The notes: generated from the sequence alone by a model not told the origin. 64,000 nt of DNA from Geotalea sp. SG265 (GCF_022808985.1 NZ_JAKZFT010000007.1:1-64000); one strand, 5' to 3'. Counted from the stretch's first letter, positions 41,725 to 50,454 are shown. Made by a program: numbers and translations.

Positions 41725-41919
41725 ATGTTTGGATTCGGTCTTCCGGAACTCATGATCGTTATGGTTATTCTGCTGGTCGTCTTCGGACCGGCCAAACTCC
41801 CCCAGCTGGGCTCGGCCCTTGGAGGAGCTATCAAGAATTTCAAGAAGGGGGCAGAGGATCCGATGGTCATTGCCGAGGGGGGCAAAGCAAAGGATGACGG
41901 CGGCTCTCCCGCCCCCTGA
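41725..41919 (+). CDS. tatA: TatA-type twin-arginine translocase subunit
   Basis: A 64-residue TatA: short membrane helix (FGLPELMIVMVILLVVFGPAKLPQLG) with the FGPxKLP hinge, an amphipathic helix (GGAIKNFKKGA) and a charged tail. It is the last gene before the MarR promoter and starts 17 bases after the HesA-like gene. The operon exports at least two Tat substrates (Rieske and the 139-residue protein), so a dedicated TatA is fitting. Confidence 0.85.
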   Translation: MFGFGLPELMIVMVILLVVFGPAKLPQLGSALGGAIKNFKKGAEDPMVIAEGGKAKDDGGSPAP

Positions 41920-41946
41920 TGTTGCAAGAACGATGTTTTATTTTTA

Positions 41947-41984
41947 TTGACAACTTTTCCCCGGTAGGTTATCTTGTATACAAG
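41947..41984 (+). promoter_or_regulatory. Sigma-70 promoter and operator of the MarR gene
   Basis: TTGACA (41947-41952), a 17-base spacer and TATCTT (41970-41975). The perfect dyad CTTGTATACAAG (41973-41984) overlaps the -10 box, a typical autorepression site. Confidence 0.78.
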
Positions 41985-41995
41985 AGGTTTATACG

Positions 41996-42409
41996 ATGAT
42001 TTCCTATCGGGACAACATAGTCTTTATCCTGGCAAAAGCCCATCAACGTGCCCAAGCCTCCCTCAAGGCACGGCTACAGCCCTTCTCTCTCACCCCCATG
42101 CAGTGCCTGTTCATGGAGGCACTCTGGGAAGAGGACGGGCTTTCGGTCGGGGAAATCGGTCGGCGCATCGCCTTGGATACAGCCACTCTTGCAGGCATAC
42201 TTGACCGCCTGGTGACGGCAGGATGGGTCCGGCGGGAGGTAGATTCCCAGGACGGCCGGGTGGCACGGGTTTACCTGACTGAAAAAGGGACAGGAGCTAT
42301 CGGCACGCTGGCGGAAACAATGGAACAGACCAATGACGATCTGCTGAAGGGGTTTTCCCAGGAGGAGCGGCTCCTCCTAAAGCGATTACTCAAGGATTTC
42401 AGGGATTAG
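41996..42409 (+). CDS. MarR-family transcriptional regulator
   Basis: A 137-residue winged-helix regulator: LSVGEIGRRIALDTATLAGILDRLVTAGWVRREVDSQDGRVARVYLTEKG is the standard MarR DNA-binding block. It controls itself through the dyad at 41973-41984 and very probably the next operon through a near-identical dyad at 42437-42448. MarR proteins usually release DNA on binding small phenolic ligands, so an aromatic acid or aldehyde is a likely inducer. Confidence 0.85.
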   Translation: MISYRDNIVFILAKAHQRAQASLKARLQPFSLTPMQCLFMEALWEEDGLSVGEIGRRIALDTATLAGILDRLVTAGWVRREVDSQDGRVARVYLTEKGTGAIGTLAETMEQTNDDLLKGFSQEERLLLKRLLKDFRD

Positions 42410-42436
42410 GGTACGAAAAAATTTTTCTCGAAATAG

Positions 42437-42448
42437 CTTGTATGCAAG
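42437..42448 (+). promoter_or_regulatory. MarR operator upstream of the Mo hydroxylase operon
   Basis: CTTGTATGCAAG differs by one base from the dyad at the marR promoter and overlaps a possible -10 (GATAAT, 42448-42453). Confidence 0.7.
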
Positions 42449-42500
42449 ATAATACGCGGGTTGCACCTGTAAACGACCCGACAGCCTGAGGAGACGAACC

Positions 42501-43370
42501 ATGTACATGCCCGATTTCGATTACCATGCCCCCCAGAGCCTGGCCGAGGCCTGCGGGCTGTTGGCAGAGCTGGGGAACAAAGCCACGGTGCTGGCGGGCG
42601 GAACCGACGTCCTGCACAAGATGAAGGTGGGAAAACTTGCCCCGGAACACCTGGTTTCCCTGAAAAACCTGGATGAGCTGCGGCAGATCCGCCATGAAGC
42701 CGGGCGCGGCATCGTCATGGGGGCACTGACCAGCCACAACACCATCTATACTTCCAAGCTCCTCCAGGAACGCTACCTGTCGCTTCCCATGGCAGCCCAC
42801 ACCATGGCCTCCAACCAGATCTGCAATATGGGAACCGTCGGCGGCAACATCGTCAACGGCGTCCCCTCCGCAGACCTCCCCCCCATCTTGATCGCCCTCG
42901 GCGCCTCCATCCGCCTGGTCTCCACCAAGGGTGAACGGACCATGCCCCTGGAAGATTTCTTCCATGGCGCCGCGGAAACGGTCATTGCACCCGGTGAACT
43001 CCTCGCCGACATCACCATCCCCGACCAGGCTACCACCGGCAGCACATATATGAAGTTCGGCCTGCGCCGCTCCGGTGCACTGGCGGTCGTGGGTGTTGCC
43101 GTGTCGGTCAGGGTCGCCGGAGGTGTCCTGGAGGACGCACGTATCGTCCTAGCTTCCGCAGCCCCGACGGTAATGCGGGCCAAGGGAGCGGAAGATTTCC
43201 TGCGCGGGAAGAAGATCAGCGATGAGTTGTTGGCCGAAGCGGGTGAGAAAGCAGCCGGAGAAAGCCGACCCCGCGACAGTATCCGCGGTTCTGCCGAGTA
43301 CCGGCGGAATCTGGTAGGGGTATTGACCAAACGGGCACTGCGCAAGGCCATCGACGAAGGCCACGTCTAA
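42501..43370 (+). CDS. FAD-binding subunit of a xanthine dehydrogenase-family Mo hydroxylase
   Basis: A 289-residue CoxM/HcrB-type flavin subunit: FAD motifs VLAGGTDVL at about residue 31 and [22 protein letters not shown] near 110. The 4-hydroxybenzoyl-CoA reductase beta subunit of Thauera is about 35 residues longer and has four cysteines for an extra [4Fe-4S] cluster; those are absent here. It is first of the three-subunit operon. It could be a Geobacter-type 4-hydroxybenzoyl-CoA reductase subunit or part of another Mo hydroxylase. Confidence 0.85.
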   Translation: MYMPDFDYHAPQSLAEACGLLAELGNKATVLAGGTDVLHKMKVGKLAPEHLVSLKNLDELRQIRHEAGRGIVMGALTSHNTIYTSKLLQERYLSLPMAAHTMASNQICNMGTVGGNIVNGVPSADLPPILIALGASIRLVSTKGERTMPLEDFFHGAAETVIAPGELLADITIPDQATTGSTYMKFGLRRSGALAVVGVAVSVRVAGGVLEDARIVLASAAPTVMRAKGAEDFLRGKKISDELLAEAGEKAAGESRPRDSIRGSAEYRRNLVGVLTKRALRKAIDEGHV

Positions 43371-43381
43371 GGAGGAAGAAA

Positions 43382-43900
43382 ATGCCGCAAGCAATAACCG
43401 ATAAAGATGGGGTGAAGCGTTACCTGATCACCCTCAAGATTAATGGGGACGAAAAAACGCTGCTGGTGAAAGGGAATGCCATCCTCACCAACGTGCTGCG
43501 CGACCAGCTTGACCTGACCGGCACCAAGAAGGGTTGCGAGTTGGGGGACTGCGGTTCCTGCACTGTGCTCCTGGACGGAAAGCCTGTGGATTCCTGCCTG
43601 ATGCTGGCCATTGAAGCTGACGGCCGGGAAATAACCACCATCGAAGGGGTCGCCGCCAACGGCAGGCTGGACGCCATCCAGGAATCCATGATCAACCATG
43701 CCGCTGTCCAGTGCGGTTACTGCACCCCCGGCATGGTGCTGTCGGCCAAGGCGCTTCTGACCCGCAATCCCCACCCGACCGAGCCGGAGGTGCGGGAGGC
43801 AATCGCCGGCAATCTCTGCCGCTGCACCGGCTACGTCCATATCGTCGAGGCGGTGCTGGCCGCCTCCCAGGGGCAAACGGCGCCTGAAGACAGCCATTAG
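43382..43900 (+). CDS. Two-[2Fe-2S] subunit of the Mo hydroxylase
   Basis: A 172-residue iron-sulfur subunit. A plant-type ferredoxin cluster is set by [22 protein letters not shown] and the second cluster, in the helical domain, by QCGYCTPGM and CRCTGY. It has about 15 residues of N-terminal extension compared with the usual 155-160. It lies between the flavin and Mo subunit genes with eleven-base gaps. Confidence 0.9.
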   Translation: MPQAITDKDGVKRYLITLKINGDEKTLLVKGNAILTNVLRDQLDLTGTKKGCELGDCGSCTVLLDGKPVDSCLMLAIEADGREITTIEGVAANGRLDAIQESMINHAAVQCGYCTPGMVLSAKALLTRNPHPTEPEVREAIAGNLCRCTGYVHIVEAVLAASQGQTAPEDSH

Positions 43901-43911
43901 GGAGAATAAAG

Positions 43912-46218
43912 ATGAGCGACAACCATAAAGTCATCGGCCGCAGCGTTCCCCGCATCGACGGCCCGGACAAGGTCACCGGGGCGGCCAAATATACCGGCGA
44001 CCTTAAGTTCCCCAACATGCTCTACGGCAAAATCCTCACCAGCCCCTACGCACATGCCCGCATCGTCTCCATCGACACGTCGGCGGCCGAGGCGCTGCCG
44101 GGGGTGAAGGCGGTCATCACCCACAAGGATGTGCCGGAGCTGAAATACGGCCTGAGCCCGGCCCGCTGGGACGAGAACATCTTCTGCATCGACAAGGTCC
44201 GTTTCGTCGGCGACAAGGTGGCGGCGGTTGCCTGTGTTGACGAAGAGACCTGCTATAAGGCCATGAAGTTGATAAAGGTGGAGTATGAGGAACTGCCGGC
44301 GGTGCTCGATTTTCGTCACGCCATGGATGAAGGACAGCCCCTGGTCCACGAGGAGTATGCCCGCAACATCAATACGGAGATTCACCAGGAATTCGGCGAT
44401 GTGGAAAAGGCCCTGGCAAAGGCGCACCACGTGCGCACCGACGTCTTCGTCGGTCAGCGCACCTACCAGACCCCCATCGAACCCCACTCCTCCATCTCCA
44501 TGTGGGAAGGGGACAAGCTGACCATCTATGCCAGCACCCAGTCCCCCCACTATTTCCAGTACTACATCGCCAGGGAATTCGGCATGCCCATGGGTGATGT
44601 GCGCATTATCAAGCCTTACCTGGGGGGAGGCTTCGGCGGCAAATTGGAGCCGACCGGCCTGGAGTTCGCCGGGGCGGTGCTGGCAAAGCGGACCGGCAGG
44701 CCGGTGCGCACCTTCTACGACCGGGCCGAGATGTTCGCCCACAACCGGGGACGCCACGCCCAGTATATGGAAATCACCACCGGCGTCGACAAGGAAGGGA
44801 AGATCCTCGCCGCCAAGGCCAATTTCATCATGGACGGCGGCGCCTACACCAGCCTGGGGATCGCCAGCGCCTACTATGCCGGCGCCCTCCTCCCCATGAC
44901 CTACGAGTTCGACAACTACAAGTTCGACATGTTCCGGGTCTACACCAACCTCCCCGCCTGCGGCGCCCAGCGTGGCCACGGCGCTCCCCAGCCCAAGTAC
45001 GCCTTCGAAAGCCACCTGGACAACGTGGCTGCCGACCTGGGGATCGATCCCATGGATATTCGCCTCAAGAACGCCCGCCGCCCCGACACGGTCACCCCCA
45101 ACGATTTCCAGGTCAACTCCTGCAAAATGAAGGAGTGTCTGGAGCGGGCCAGGGAAATCTCCGGCTGGGACGAGAAAAAGAAGAATCTCCCCCACGGGCG
45201 CGGCATCGGCGTCGCCACCGGCAGCTTCGTTACCGGCGCCGGCTATCCCATCTACCGCACCGACCTCCCCCACGCCGCCGCTTTCATCAAGGTCCACGAG
45301 GATGGTACTGCGGCAACCCTCTACACAGGATCGGTTGACATCGGCCAGGGTTCCGATACCATACTCTGCCAGATGGCCGCCGAGGCCATGGGCTACCGCT
45401 ATGAGCAGATGAAGATCGTCGCCGCCGACACCGAGATCACCCCCCTGGACTTCGGCGCCTATGCCAGTCGCCAGACCTACATGTCCGGCGCCGCCGTCAA
45501 ACAGGCCGGGGAAGAAGTCAAGAAGCAGCTCCTGGAAATGGCAGCCACCATGCTTTCGCTTCCCGCCGATGACCTGGACTGCGCCGAGGGGTTAATTTTC
45601 TCCAAATCCCGTCCGGGCAAGACCGTCACCTTCGAGGAAGTAGCCCGCAAGCACTTCGTCCTCAAGGGACCGCTTTTGGGCCGTGGCGCCTACACCCCGC
45701 CCCGCCTTGGAGGAACCTTCAAGGGAGCGGCAGTCGGCACCTCCCCCGCCTACAGCTTCGGCGCCCAGGTGGGTGAGGTATCAATCGACAAGGAAACGGG
45801 AGAAATCACCGTGGTCGGCATCTGGGACGTTCACGACTGCGGCAAGGTCATCAATCCGCGCCTCCTGCACGGCCAGGTCCACGGCGCCCTCTACATGGGG
45901 ATGGGGGAATCGGTCTGGGAAGAGGTCCTCTTCGACGACAAGGGGCGGATCAAGAACGCCGAGCTGGCTAACTACCGGCTCCTGACCGCCATGGACATGC
46001 CCCCCATCCAGTCGGAGGTGGTGGATAGCATCGAACCGACCGGACCGTGGGGAGTGAAGGAGATCGGCGAAGGCTCCACCAATCCAACCCTGGGAATGTT
46101 CTCCAACGCCATTTTCGACGCCATGGGGGTGCGGGTCAACAGCCTGCCGCTTACCTACGAAAAGGTCTGGCGGGCGTTGAAGGAGAAGCGGGAGCAGGAA
46201 GAGGCAGCAAAGGCATAA
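43912..46218 (+). CDS. Molybdopterin-binding catalytic subunit of the Mo hydroxylase
   Basis: A 768-residue subunit of the xanthine dehydrogenase/4-hydroxybenzoyl-CoA reductase family: GRSVPRIDGPDKVTGAAKYTGD at the start, the GGGFGGKL pterin-contact block, and GVKEIGEG near the C terminus holding the catalytic Glu. The size equals that of 4-hydroxybenzoyl-CoA reductase alpha (about 769 residues). In a p-cresol locus, dehydroxylation of 4-hydroxybenzoyl-CoA is the attractive reaction, but I cannot separate this from a xanthine- or nicotinate-type substrate. The YqeB/YqeC genes downstream suggest a selenium-dependent form. Confidence 0.85.
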   Translation: MSDNHKVIGRSVPRIDGPDKVTGAAKYTGDLKFPNMLYGKILTSPYAHARIVSIDTSAAEALPGVKAVITHKDVPELKYGLSPARWDENIFCIDKVRFVGDKVAAVACVDEETCYKAMKLIKVEYEELPAVLDFRHAMDEGQPLVHEEYARNINTEIHQEFGDVEKALAKAHHVRTDVFVGQRTYQTPIEPHSSISMWEGDKLTIYASTQSPHYFQYYIAREFGMPMGDVRIIKPYLGGGFGGKLEPTGLEFAGAVLAKRTGRPVRTFYDRAEMFAHNRGRHAQYMEITTGVDKEGKILAAKANFIMDGGAYTSLGIASAYYAGALLPMTYEFDNYKFDMFRVYTNLPACGAQRGHGAPQPKYAFESHLDNVAADLGIDPMDIRLKNARRPDTVTPNDFQVNSCKMKECLERAREISGWDEKKKNLPHGRGIGVATGSFVTGAGYPIYRTDLPHAAAFIKVHEDGTAATLYTGSVDIGQGSDTILCQMAAEAMGYRYEQMKIVAADTEITPLDFGAYASRQTYMSGAAVKQAGEEVKKQLLEMAATMLSLPADDLDCAEGLIFSKSRPGKTVTFEEVARKHFVLKGPLLGRGAYTPPRLGGTFKGAAVGTSPAYSFGAQVGEVSIDKETGEITVVGIWDVHDCGKVINPRLLHGQVHGALYMGMGESVWEEVLFDDKGRIKNAELANYRLLTAMDMPPIQSEVVDSIEPTGPWGVKEIGEGSTNPTLGMFSNAIFDAMGVRVNSLPLTYEKVWRALKEKREQEEAAKA

Positions 46219-46226
46219 AAACCCAA

Positions 46227-46319
46227 TTAACCACGAATAACACGAATGGGCACGAATGATTTTAAAAGCAAAAGCGGGTTTTTTGTTATATTCGACTTAT
46301 TCGTCAAATTCGTGGCTAA
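46227..46319. repeat. 93-bp imperfect inverted repeat between the Mo subunit and xdhC genes
   Basis: The 21-base arms (46227-46247 and 46299-46319) match at 17 positions and share CCACGAAT and ACGAAT. CACGAA-type sub-repeats recur inside. An A-rich stretch and GCGGGTTTTTTG lie in the loop, so it may attenuate transcription or be a mobile palindrome. Confidence 0.6.
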
Positions 46320-46346
46320 AGGTTTTAACGACAAACGGAGTCTGTC

Positions 46347-47108
46347 ATGTGGGACTGGATCGGCAAACTGGATGAACTGCGGCGCAGCAATCAGCTGGCG
46401 GTGCTGGTGACGGTAACCAAGAGCAGCGGCTCGACACCACGCAAGGGAGGGGCGAAGATGATCGTCCTCCCCGACGGAACCTTCTACGGCACCGTCGGTG
46501 GCGGCACTCCTGAGTACTATGCCCTTGAAGACGCCCGCAAGTGCTTCGAAAGCATGCAGGGGGGCACCGGCAGCGTCCCCCTGAAACCGAGGGGCGAATT
46601 TCCCGCCTGCGGCGGCACCATGGAGTACCATATGGAACTGATCAACGACAATCCGGTCCTCTATGTCTTCGGCGCCGGCCATATCGGCCAGTCCCTCTCC
46701 CATGTCCTTGACGGCACCCCCTTCCGGGTCCACCTCATCGATGAACGGGACGAGTGGATCAATTCCCCCGCCCTCCCCGGCAGTGTCATCCGCCACCAGT
46801 GCCACTACAGTGATTTTATTCAGAAGATGAACTGGTGCGACAAACGCTCCTTTGTGACCATCATGACCTATAGCGGCACCATGGACCAGCAGGTGCTCGA
46901 GGAGGTGCTTCCCAAGGCAACCCGTTACGTGGGGATGGTAGGGAGCAAATCCAAATGGGCCGGCATCAGGAAGAACTTGGAGGAAAAAGGGCTCGATCTC
47001 TCGGCAGTCCGCTGCCCCATTGGCCACGACAACGGCGGCAATTCCCCGCGGGAGATTGCCATCAGCATCGCCAGCCAGCTGCTTGCCACCTATTATGGCC
47101 GCGAGTGA
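46347..47108 (+). CDS. xdhC: XdhC/CoxI-family Mo hydroxylase maturation factor
   Basis: A 253-residue protein with the XdhC N-terminal block (LVTVTKSSGSTPRKGGAKMIV) and a C-terminal Rossmann domain (VLYVFGAGHIGQSL). XdhC binds and protects the pterin cofactor and helps its sulfuration before insertion. It follows the Mo subunit and its stop overlaps the next start by one base. Confidence 0.88.
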   Translation: MWDWIGKLDELRRSNQLAVLVTVTKSSGSTPRKGGAKMIVLPDGTFYGTVGGGTPEYYALEDARKCFESMQGGTGSVPLKPRGEFPACGGTMEYHMELINDNPVLYVFGAGHIGQSLSHVLDGTPFRVHLIDERDEWINSPALPGSVIRHQCHYSDFIQKMNWCDKRSFVTIMTYSGTMDQQVLEEVLPKATRYVGMVGSKSKWAGIRKNLEEKGLDLSAVRCPIGHDNGGNSPREIAISIASQLLATYYGRE

Positions 47109-47920
47109 TGACAATGAAGCCGCTTAAGGAACGGACGATCATCATGAAAGGGGCCGGGGAAATGGCGAGCGGCATTGCCTGCCGACTCCACCGCTCCGGT
47201 TTTTACCACCTGCTCATGCTGGAAACATCCTTTCCCCTGGCGGTACGCCGGGAGGTCTCCTTCTGCGAGGCTGTCCACGACGGACAGAAGGCGGTGGAAG
47301 GGATCGAAGCGGTGCGGATCGATGACGGCGCGGGCCTCTCTCAAACCTGGGAAACGGGAAGGATCGCCCTCATGGTCGATCCGAAAGGGGACACGGTGCG
47401 TCGCATGCAACCCGATATCCTCATCGACGCCACCATTGCCAAACGCAATCTGGGCACAGCCATTGCCGATGCGCCGCTGGTCATCGCCCTCGGTCCAGGC
47501 TTTACCGCCGGCACCGACTGCCATGTGGTAGTTGAAACCAATCGGGGACATAACCTTGGGCGATTGATTACCGCAGGGCAGGCCGAGCCCAATACCGGCA
47601 TTCCCGGCAATATCGGCGGCTTTACCAGCGAGCGGGTTTTGCGCGCTCCCGCCAGCGGCTTGTTCACCACCGGGAAAACTATAGGCGACCCGATCGTCAA
47701 AGGCGAGTGTATTGGCCAAGTTGGCACGGAAGCGGTAGTCGCAGCCATCGACGGCATCCTGCGCGGACTGATCCGCCCCGGCTCCCAAGTTACCACCGGC
47801 CTCAAAATCGGAGATATCGACCCGCGCGGGGAAGCTGCCTATTGTCATTCCGTTTCAGAGAAGGCCCGGGCCCTTGGGGGCTCGGTGCTGGAGGCGATCC
47901 TCGCGGCCTACAACCGGTGA
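47108..47920 (+). CDS. yqeB: YqeB, selenium-dependent Mo hydroxylase accessory protein
   Basis: About 270 residues: an N-terminal GAGEMASGIACRLHRSGFYHLLMLE Rossmann-like segment and a characteristic GPGFTAGTDCHVVVETNRGHNLG block in the middle. The start at 47108 overlaps the stop of xdhC (TGATG). YqeB and YqeC co-occur with Mo hydroxylases whose labile selenium sits at the active site. Together with yqeC it suggests that the enzyme upstream carries a Se ligand. The exact chemistry is not established. Confidence 0.8.
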   Translation: MTMKPLKERTIIMKGAGEMASGIACRLHRSGFYHLLMLETSFPLAVRREVSFCEAVHDGQKAVEGIEAVRIDDGAGLSQTWETGRIALMVDPKGDTVRRMQPDILIDATIAKRNLGTAIADAPLVIALGPGFTAGTDCHVVVETNRGHNLGRLITAGQAEPNTGIPGNIGGFTSERVLRAPASGLFTTGKTIGDPIVKGECIGQVGTEAVVAAIDGILRGLIRPGSQVTTGLKIGDIDPRGEAAYCHSVSEKARALGGSVLEAILAAYNR

Positions 47921-47923
47921 ATC

Positions 47924-48709
47924 ATGGAATCTTTCGCTGAAATAGTGGGAATCGGGCCGGGCGGCGTTATCAGCATCGTCGGTGGCGGTGGCAAAACGAG
48001 CCTCATGTTTCACCTGGCCCGGCAACTGGCCTATGCAGGCAAGAGGGTCTTGACAACGACCACCACCAAGATCCTCATCCCTTCCGCTGAGCAGTCCGAG
48101 ACGCTCCTCGTCTCACAGGATCCGCAGGTTATCCTCCGCCAAGCCAGAGCCCACGGGTGCGCCGGAGTCCATGTTTCCGCCGTATCGTCCTACCTTCCCC
48201 ACACAGACAAACTGCAAGGCTTTCCCCCCGAAGCGATCCGGACCTTCGAAGACTCCGGGCTGTTCGACTGGGTGGTCGTGGAGGCCGACGGTGCAGCCAG
48301 AAAGCCCCTTAAAGCTCCGGCAGCCCATGAGCCGGTCATTCCCGAAAACACCTCCATTGTCGTCGCCCTGGCCGGGCTGGAGGTGCTCGGCAGGCCCCTG
48401 GGGGAGGAGATGGTCTTCCGCTCGGAACTGGCAGGGGAGTTGATGCAACTCTCCCCCGGGGAAACAATTACCGTGCCTGCCCTGGCCCGACTCCTGGCCC
48501 ACCCTTCCGGTGCCTTCAAGGGGGCGCCAGCCCAAGCGCGGCGCTTCGTCTTCCTCAACAAGGCGGACTCTCCGCAAATGCAGGAAGAGGGTGCCGCCGT
48601 CGCACTCCAGCTCAGCGGTGCATCCCCCCCTGTTGTCGAAGCGGTCATGGTCGGACAGCTGTTGCAAGGAATCAGCGTTCACCGGGTCTACGCGGTGGAA
48701 AAACCATGA
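47924..48709 (+). CDS. yqeC: YqeC, selenium cofactor biosynthesis-type protein
   Basis: A 261-residue P-loop protein with Walker A VGGGGKTSLMFHLAR at about residue 17, TTTTTKILIP, and VVVEADGAARKPLKAPAAHEPVIP, which is the family hallmark. It probably uses ATP in labile selenium cofactor formation. It starts three bases after yqeB and overlaps the mocA start by four. Confidence 0.82.
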   Translation: MESFAEIVGIGPGGVISIVGGGGKTSLMFHLARQLAYAGKRVLTTTTTKILIPSAEQSETLLVSQDPQVILRQARAHGCAGVHVSAVSSYLPHTDKLQGFPPEAIRTFEDSGLFDWVVVEADGAARKPLKAPAAHEPVIPENTSIVVALAGLEVLGRPLGEEMVFRSELAGELMQLSPGETITVPALARLLAHPSGAFKGAPAQARRFVFLNKADSPQMQEEGAAVALQLSGASPPVVEAVMVGQLLQGISVHRVYAVEKP

Positions 48710-49305
48710 ACCCGCAACCGAAGGTTGCCGGCATCGTCCTCGCCGCCGGCAGCAGTACCCGCATTGGACAGCCGAAACAGCTCCTTCCCTTCCGCGGCAG
48801 GACCGTCATCGAACGGGTGGTGGACAATGCCCTGGAGTCCGCCCTGCAGGTGGTGACCGTGGTGCTCGGCCATGAAGCGGACAGGATCAAGCCTTTGCTG
48901 GAGCGGCGGGAAGTGACGATCGTCGTCAACGATGCTTACCGGGCTGGCCAGAGCACCTCATTGCAGGCGGGATTGAAAGCACTTCCCGGAAATGCCGATG
49001 GTGCCCTCTTTCTCCTTGGTGACCAACCCCTCGTTACCGCCACTACCATCGACACCATCATCGAAGCCTTTGCCGAAACACGCCCCCCCATCGTCATCCC
49101 CTCCTTCGACGGCCGGCGGGGCAACCCTGTTCTCTTCAGCCGGGAGACCTTCCCCCGCATGAAAACCCTGCGCGGCGACTGCGGCGCCAGGGGGCTCTTC
49201 CAGGAATATGCATCTCAAATCAAGAGCGTGGAGGTACACACCCCCGCCATTCTCATGGATCTGGATACGGAAGAGGACTACCGGCGTCTTCTGGCAAGGC
49301 TCTAA
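48706..49305 (+). CDS. mocA: MocA-type molybdenum cofactor cytidylyltransferase
   Basis: A 199-residue nucleotidyltransferase with VLAAGSSTRIGQPKQLLPFRG (nucleotide-binding), LLGDQPLV (metal site) and a MDLDTEEDYRRL end. MocA makes the cytosine dinucleotide cofactor used by xanthine dehydrogenase-type enzymes, in contrast to MobA at 7348-8016 which serves the DMSO-reductase family. It ends head to head with the amidohydrolase, five bases apart. Confidence 0.88.
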   Translation: MNPQPKVAGIVLAAGSSTRIGQPKQLLPFRGRTVIERVVDNALESALQVVTVVLGHEADRIKPLLERREVTIVVNDAYRAGQSTSLQAGLKALPGNADGALFLLGDQPLVTATTIDTIIEAFAETRPPIVIPSFDGRRGNPVLFSRETFPRMKTLRGDCGARGLFQEYASQIKSVEVHTPAILMDLDTEEDYRRLLARL

Positions 49306-49309
49306 TCCT

Positions 49310-50146
49310 CTATAATCCCAAAATTCTCGCTGCATTGCCCCCGAGGACATTATCCGCCCCTTCACCGGGGACCAGTTCACCGACAGCCTTCATATTGCCA
49401 CTCAGAGAGGGGACCGCCGGCCAATCGCTGCCGAAGATGATCTTGCCGGTATTGCGGGCAAATTCGGGAAAGTAGGTGGTCAGTTTCGCCGGGGGGAGAC
49501 CCGAGATTTCCATGTAGAGGTTGGCGTGTAGCTTGGAGAGGAAAAAGGCCCGGTCATACCAGAAGCCGCGCCCGGCATGGGCCATGACCAGGTTCAGCGA
49601 GGGGAAATCCCCGGCCACATCGTCCAGGTGGAGAGGATCGCCGTACTTCATGCGAGACCCGGTGAAGACCGATGAACCGGTATGAATAAGCACCGGGATA
49701 CCCAGGTCCTCGGCGGCCCGGTAGAGGGGATACATCCTCGGATCATTGAGGTAGTAATGCTGGTAGGTGGGGTAGAGCTTGATTCCCCGAAAGCCTTCGC
49801 TTTCCACCTTGCGGTGTAGTTCCGCTCCCAGATCGGTATAGAGGTGGGGATTGAGATCGCAGAAGGGAATGAGCCGCTTTCTCCCGGCACAGAACTCCCG
49901 CACCTGCTTGTTAGTGCAGACGCCGGTGGTGACGTAGCTTAGTTCGGCAAGGATGCAGGCGTAATCCACTCCTTCCATCGAGAGCAGTTCCTCAAACGCG
50001 CCCGGGTCGCTGAACCGGCGGATGAATGCCTCATACCCTTCCGGATGCTGGCGGCTCATCCACTCCGTTACCCATGGTTTATGGTAGGTGTACAGCGAAA
50101 GATGGGCATGGAAATCGATGCGCGGTTTTTGTATTTTTTCAGACAT
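49310..50146 (-). CDS. Amidohydrolase-2 family metal-dependent hydrolase
   Basis: A 278-residue TIM-barrel protein: IDFHAHLS holds the first metal His pair, FRGIKLYPTYQHYYLNDPRMYPLY and VLIHTGSS provide middle ligands, LVMAHAGRGFWYDRA and FGSDWP the last. The family includes aminocarboxymuconate-semialdehyde decarboxylase-like and lactonase-like enzymes. The start at 50146 has a GGGGGTGG site. Convergent with mocA. A role in aromatic ring-product processing is possible but not shown. Confidence 0.75.
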   Translation of the reverse strand: MSEKIQKPRIDFHAHLSLYTYHKPWVTEWMSRQHPEGYEAFIRRFSDPGAFEELLSMEGVDYACILAELSYVTTGVCTNKQVREFCAGRKRLIPFCDLNPHLYTDLGAELHRKVESEGFRGIKLYPTYQHYYLNDPRMYPLYRAAEDLGIPVLIHTGSSVFTGSRMKYGDPLHLDDVAGDFPSLNLVMAHAGRGFWYDRAFFLSKLHANLYMEISGLPPAKLTTYFPEFARNTGKIIFGSDWPAVPSLSGNMKAVGELVPGEGADNVLGGNAARILGL

Positions 50147-50189
50147 AACCACCCCCAATAAAAAATCTTCCTACATTTTCGGGGTAAGA

Positions 50190-50353
50190 CAGTCGTGGCA
50201 TCGGGAGAGAGCGACGAGCTACAGCGGCAAGCGGACACCCGCCGCATGTGGAACGAAGTCGATCTGCCACTTCAAGCAAAGTGCACCATTACTCGGGCGG
50301 CACCGCAAGGTCCGCAGCTGTGGCGACAGAACGAACGGACGATGCCACGACTG
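50190..50353 (+). repeat. 164-bp MITE-like repeat, copy B
   Basis: Same length as copy A (12499-12662), opposite orientation, with ends CAGTCGTGGCATCG and CGATGCCACGACTG that are exact inverted 14-mers. The blocks GGCACCGCAAGGTCCGCAGC and AGCGGACACCCGCCGCATG-like interior are shared. Confidence 0.75.
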
Positions 50354-50381
50354 TATTTTATTACCATTACCCTGATGAACC

Positions 50382-50414
50382 TCAAAAAAAACAGGGCGTG
50401 ATTTCCCACGCCCC
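50382..50414 (-). terminator. Terminator of the benzoyl-CoA pathway operon
   Basis: On the minus strand GGGCGTG pairs with CACGCCC around GGAAAT and is followed by TG and eight T, about 40 bases after the thiolase stop. Confidence 0.8.
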
Positions 50415-50454
50415 TATGGTTCAAAATTCATCCAACACTTGGATACTTAGGCCG

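Larger units (their letters stand above)
50147..50454. other. Gap with repeat copy B and terminator
   Basis: 308 bases without a gene: a 164-bp repeat (50190-50353) and the thiolase-operon terminator (50382-50414). Short frames here lie inside the repeat and are not credible genes. Confidence 0.7.

Noticed and set aside
39402-41927. 841-residue minus-strand open frame opposite the AOR, sulfur carrier and HesA-like genes
   Set aside because: It runs antisense to three well-supported genes and is caused by the high GC codon use of those genes. It shows no recognisable domain and no ribosome site.
43897-45297. 466-residue minus-strand open frame opposite the Mo subunit
   Set aside because: Shadow of the Mo-binding subunit gene, whose pterin motifs and length fit the family.
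42501-46218. Firm call of 4-hydroxybenzoyl-CoA reductase
   Set aside because: Size and context fit, but the flavin subunit lacks the diagnostic cysteines and the Mo-subunit substrate residues could not be judged. Kept as a candidate only.
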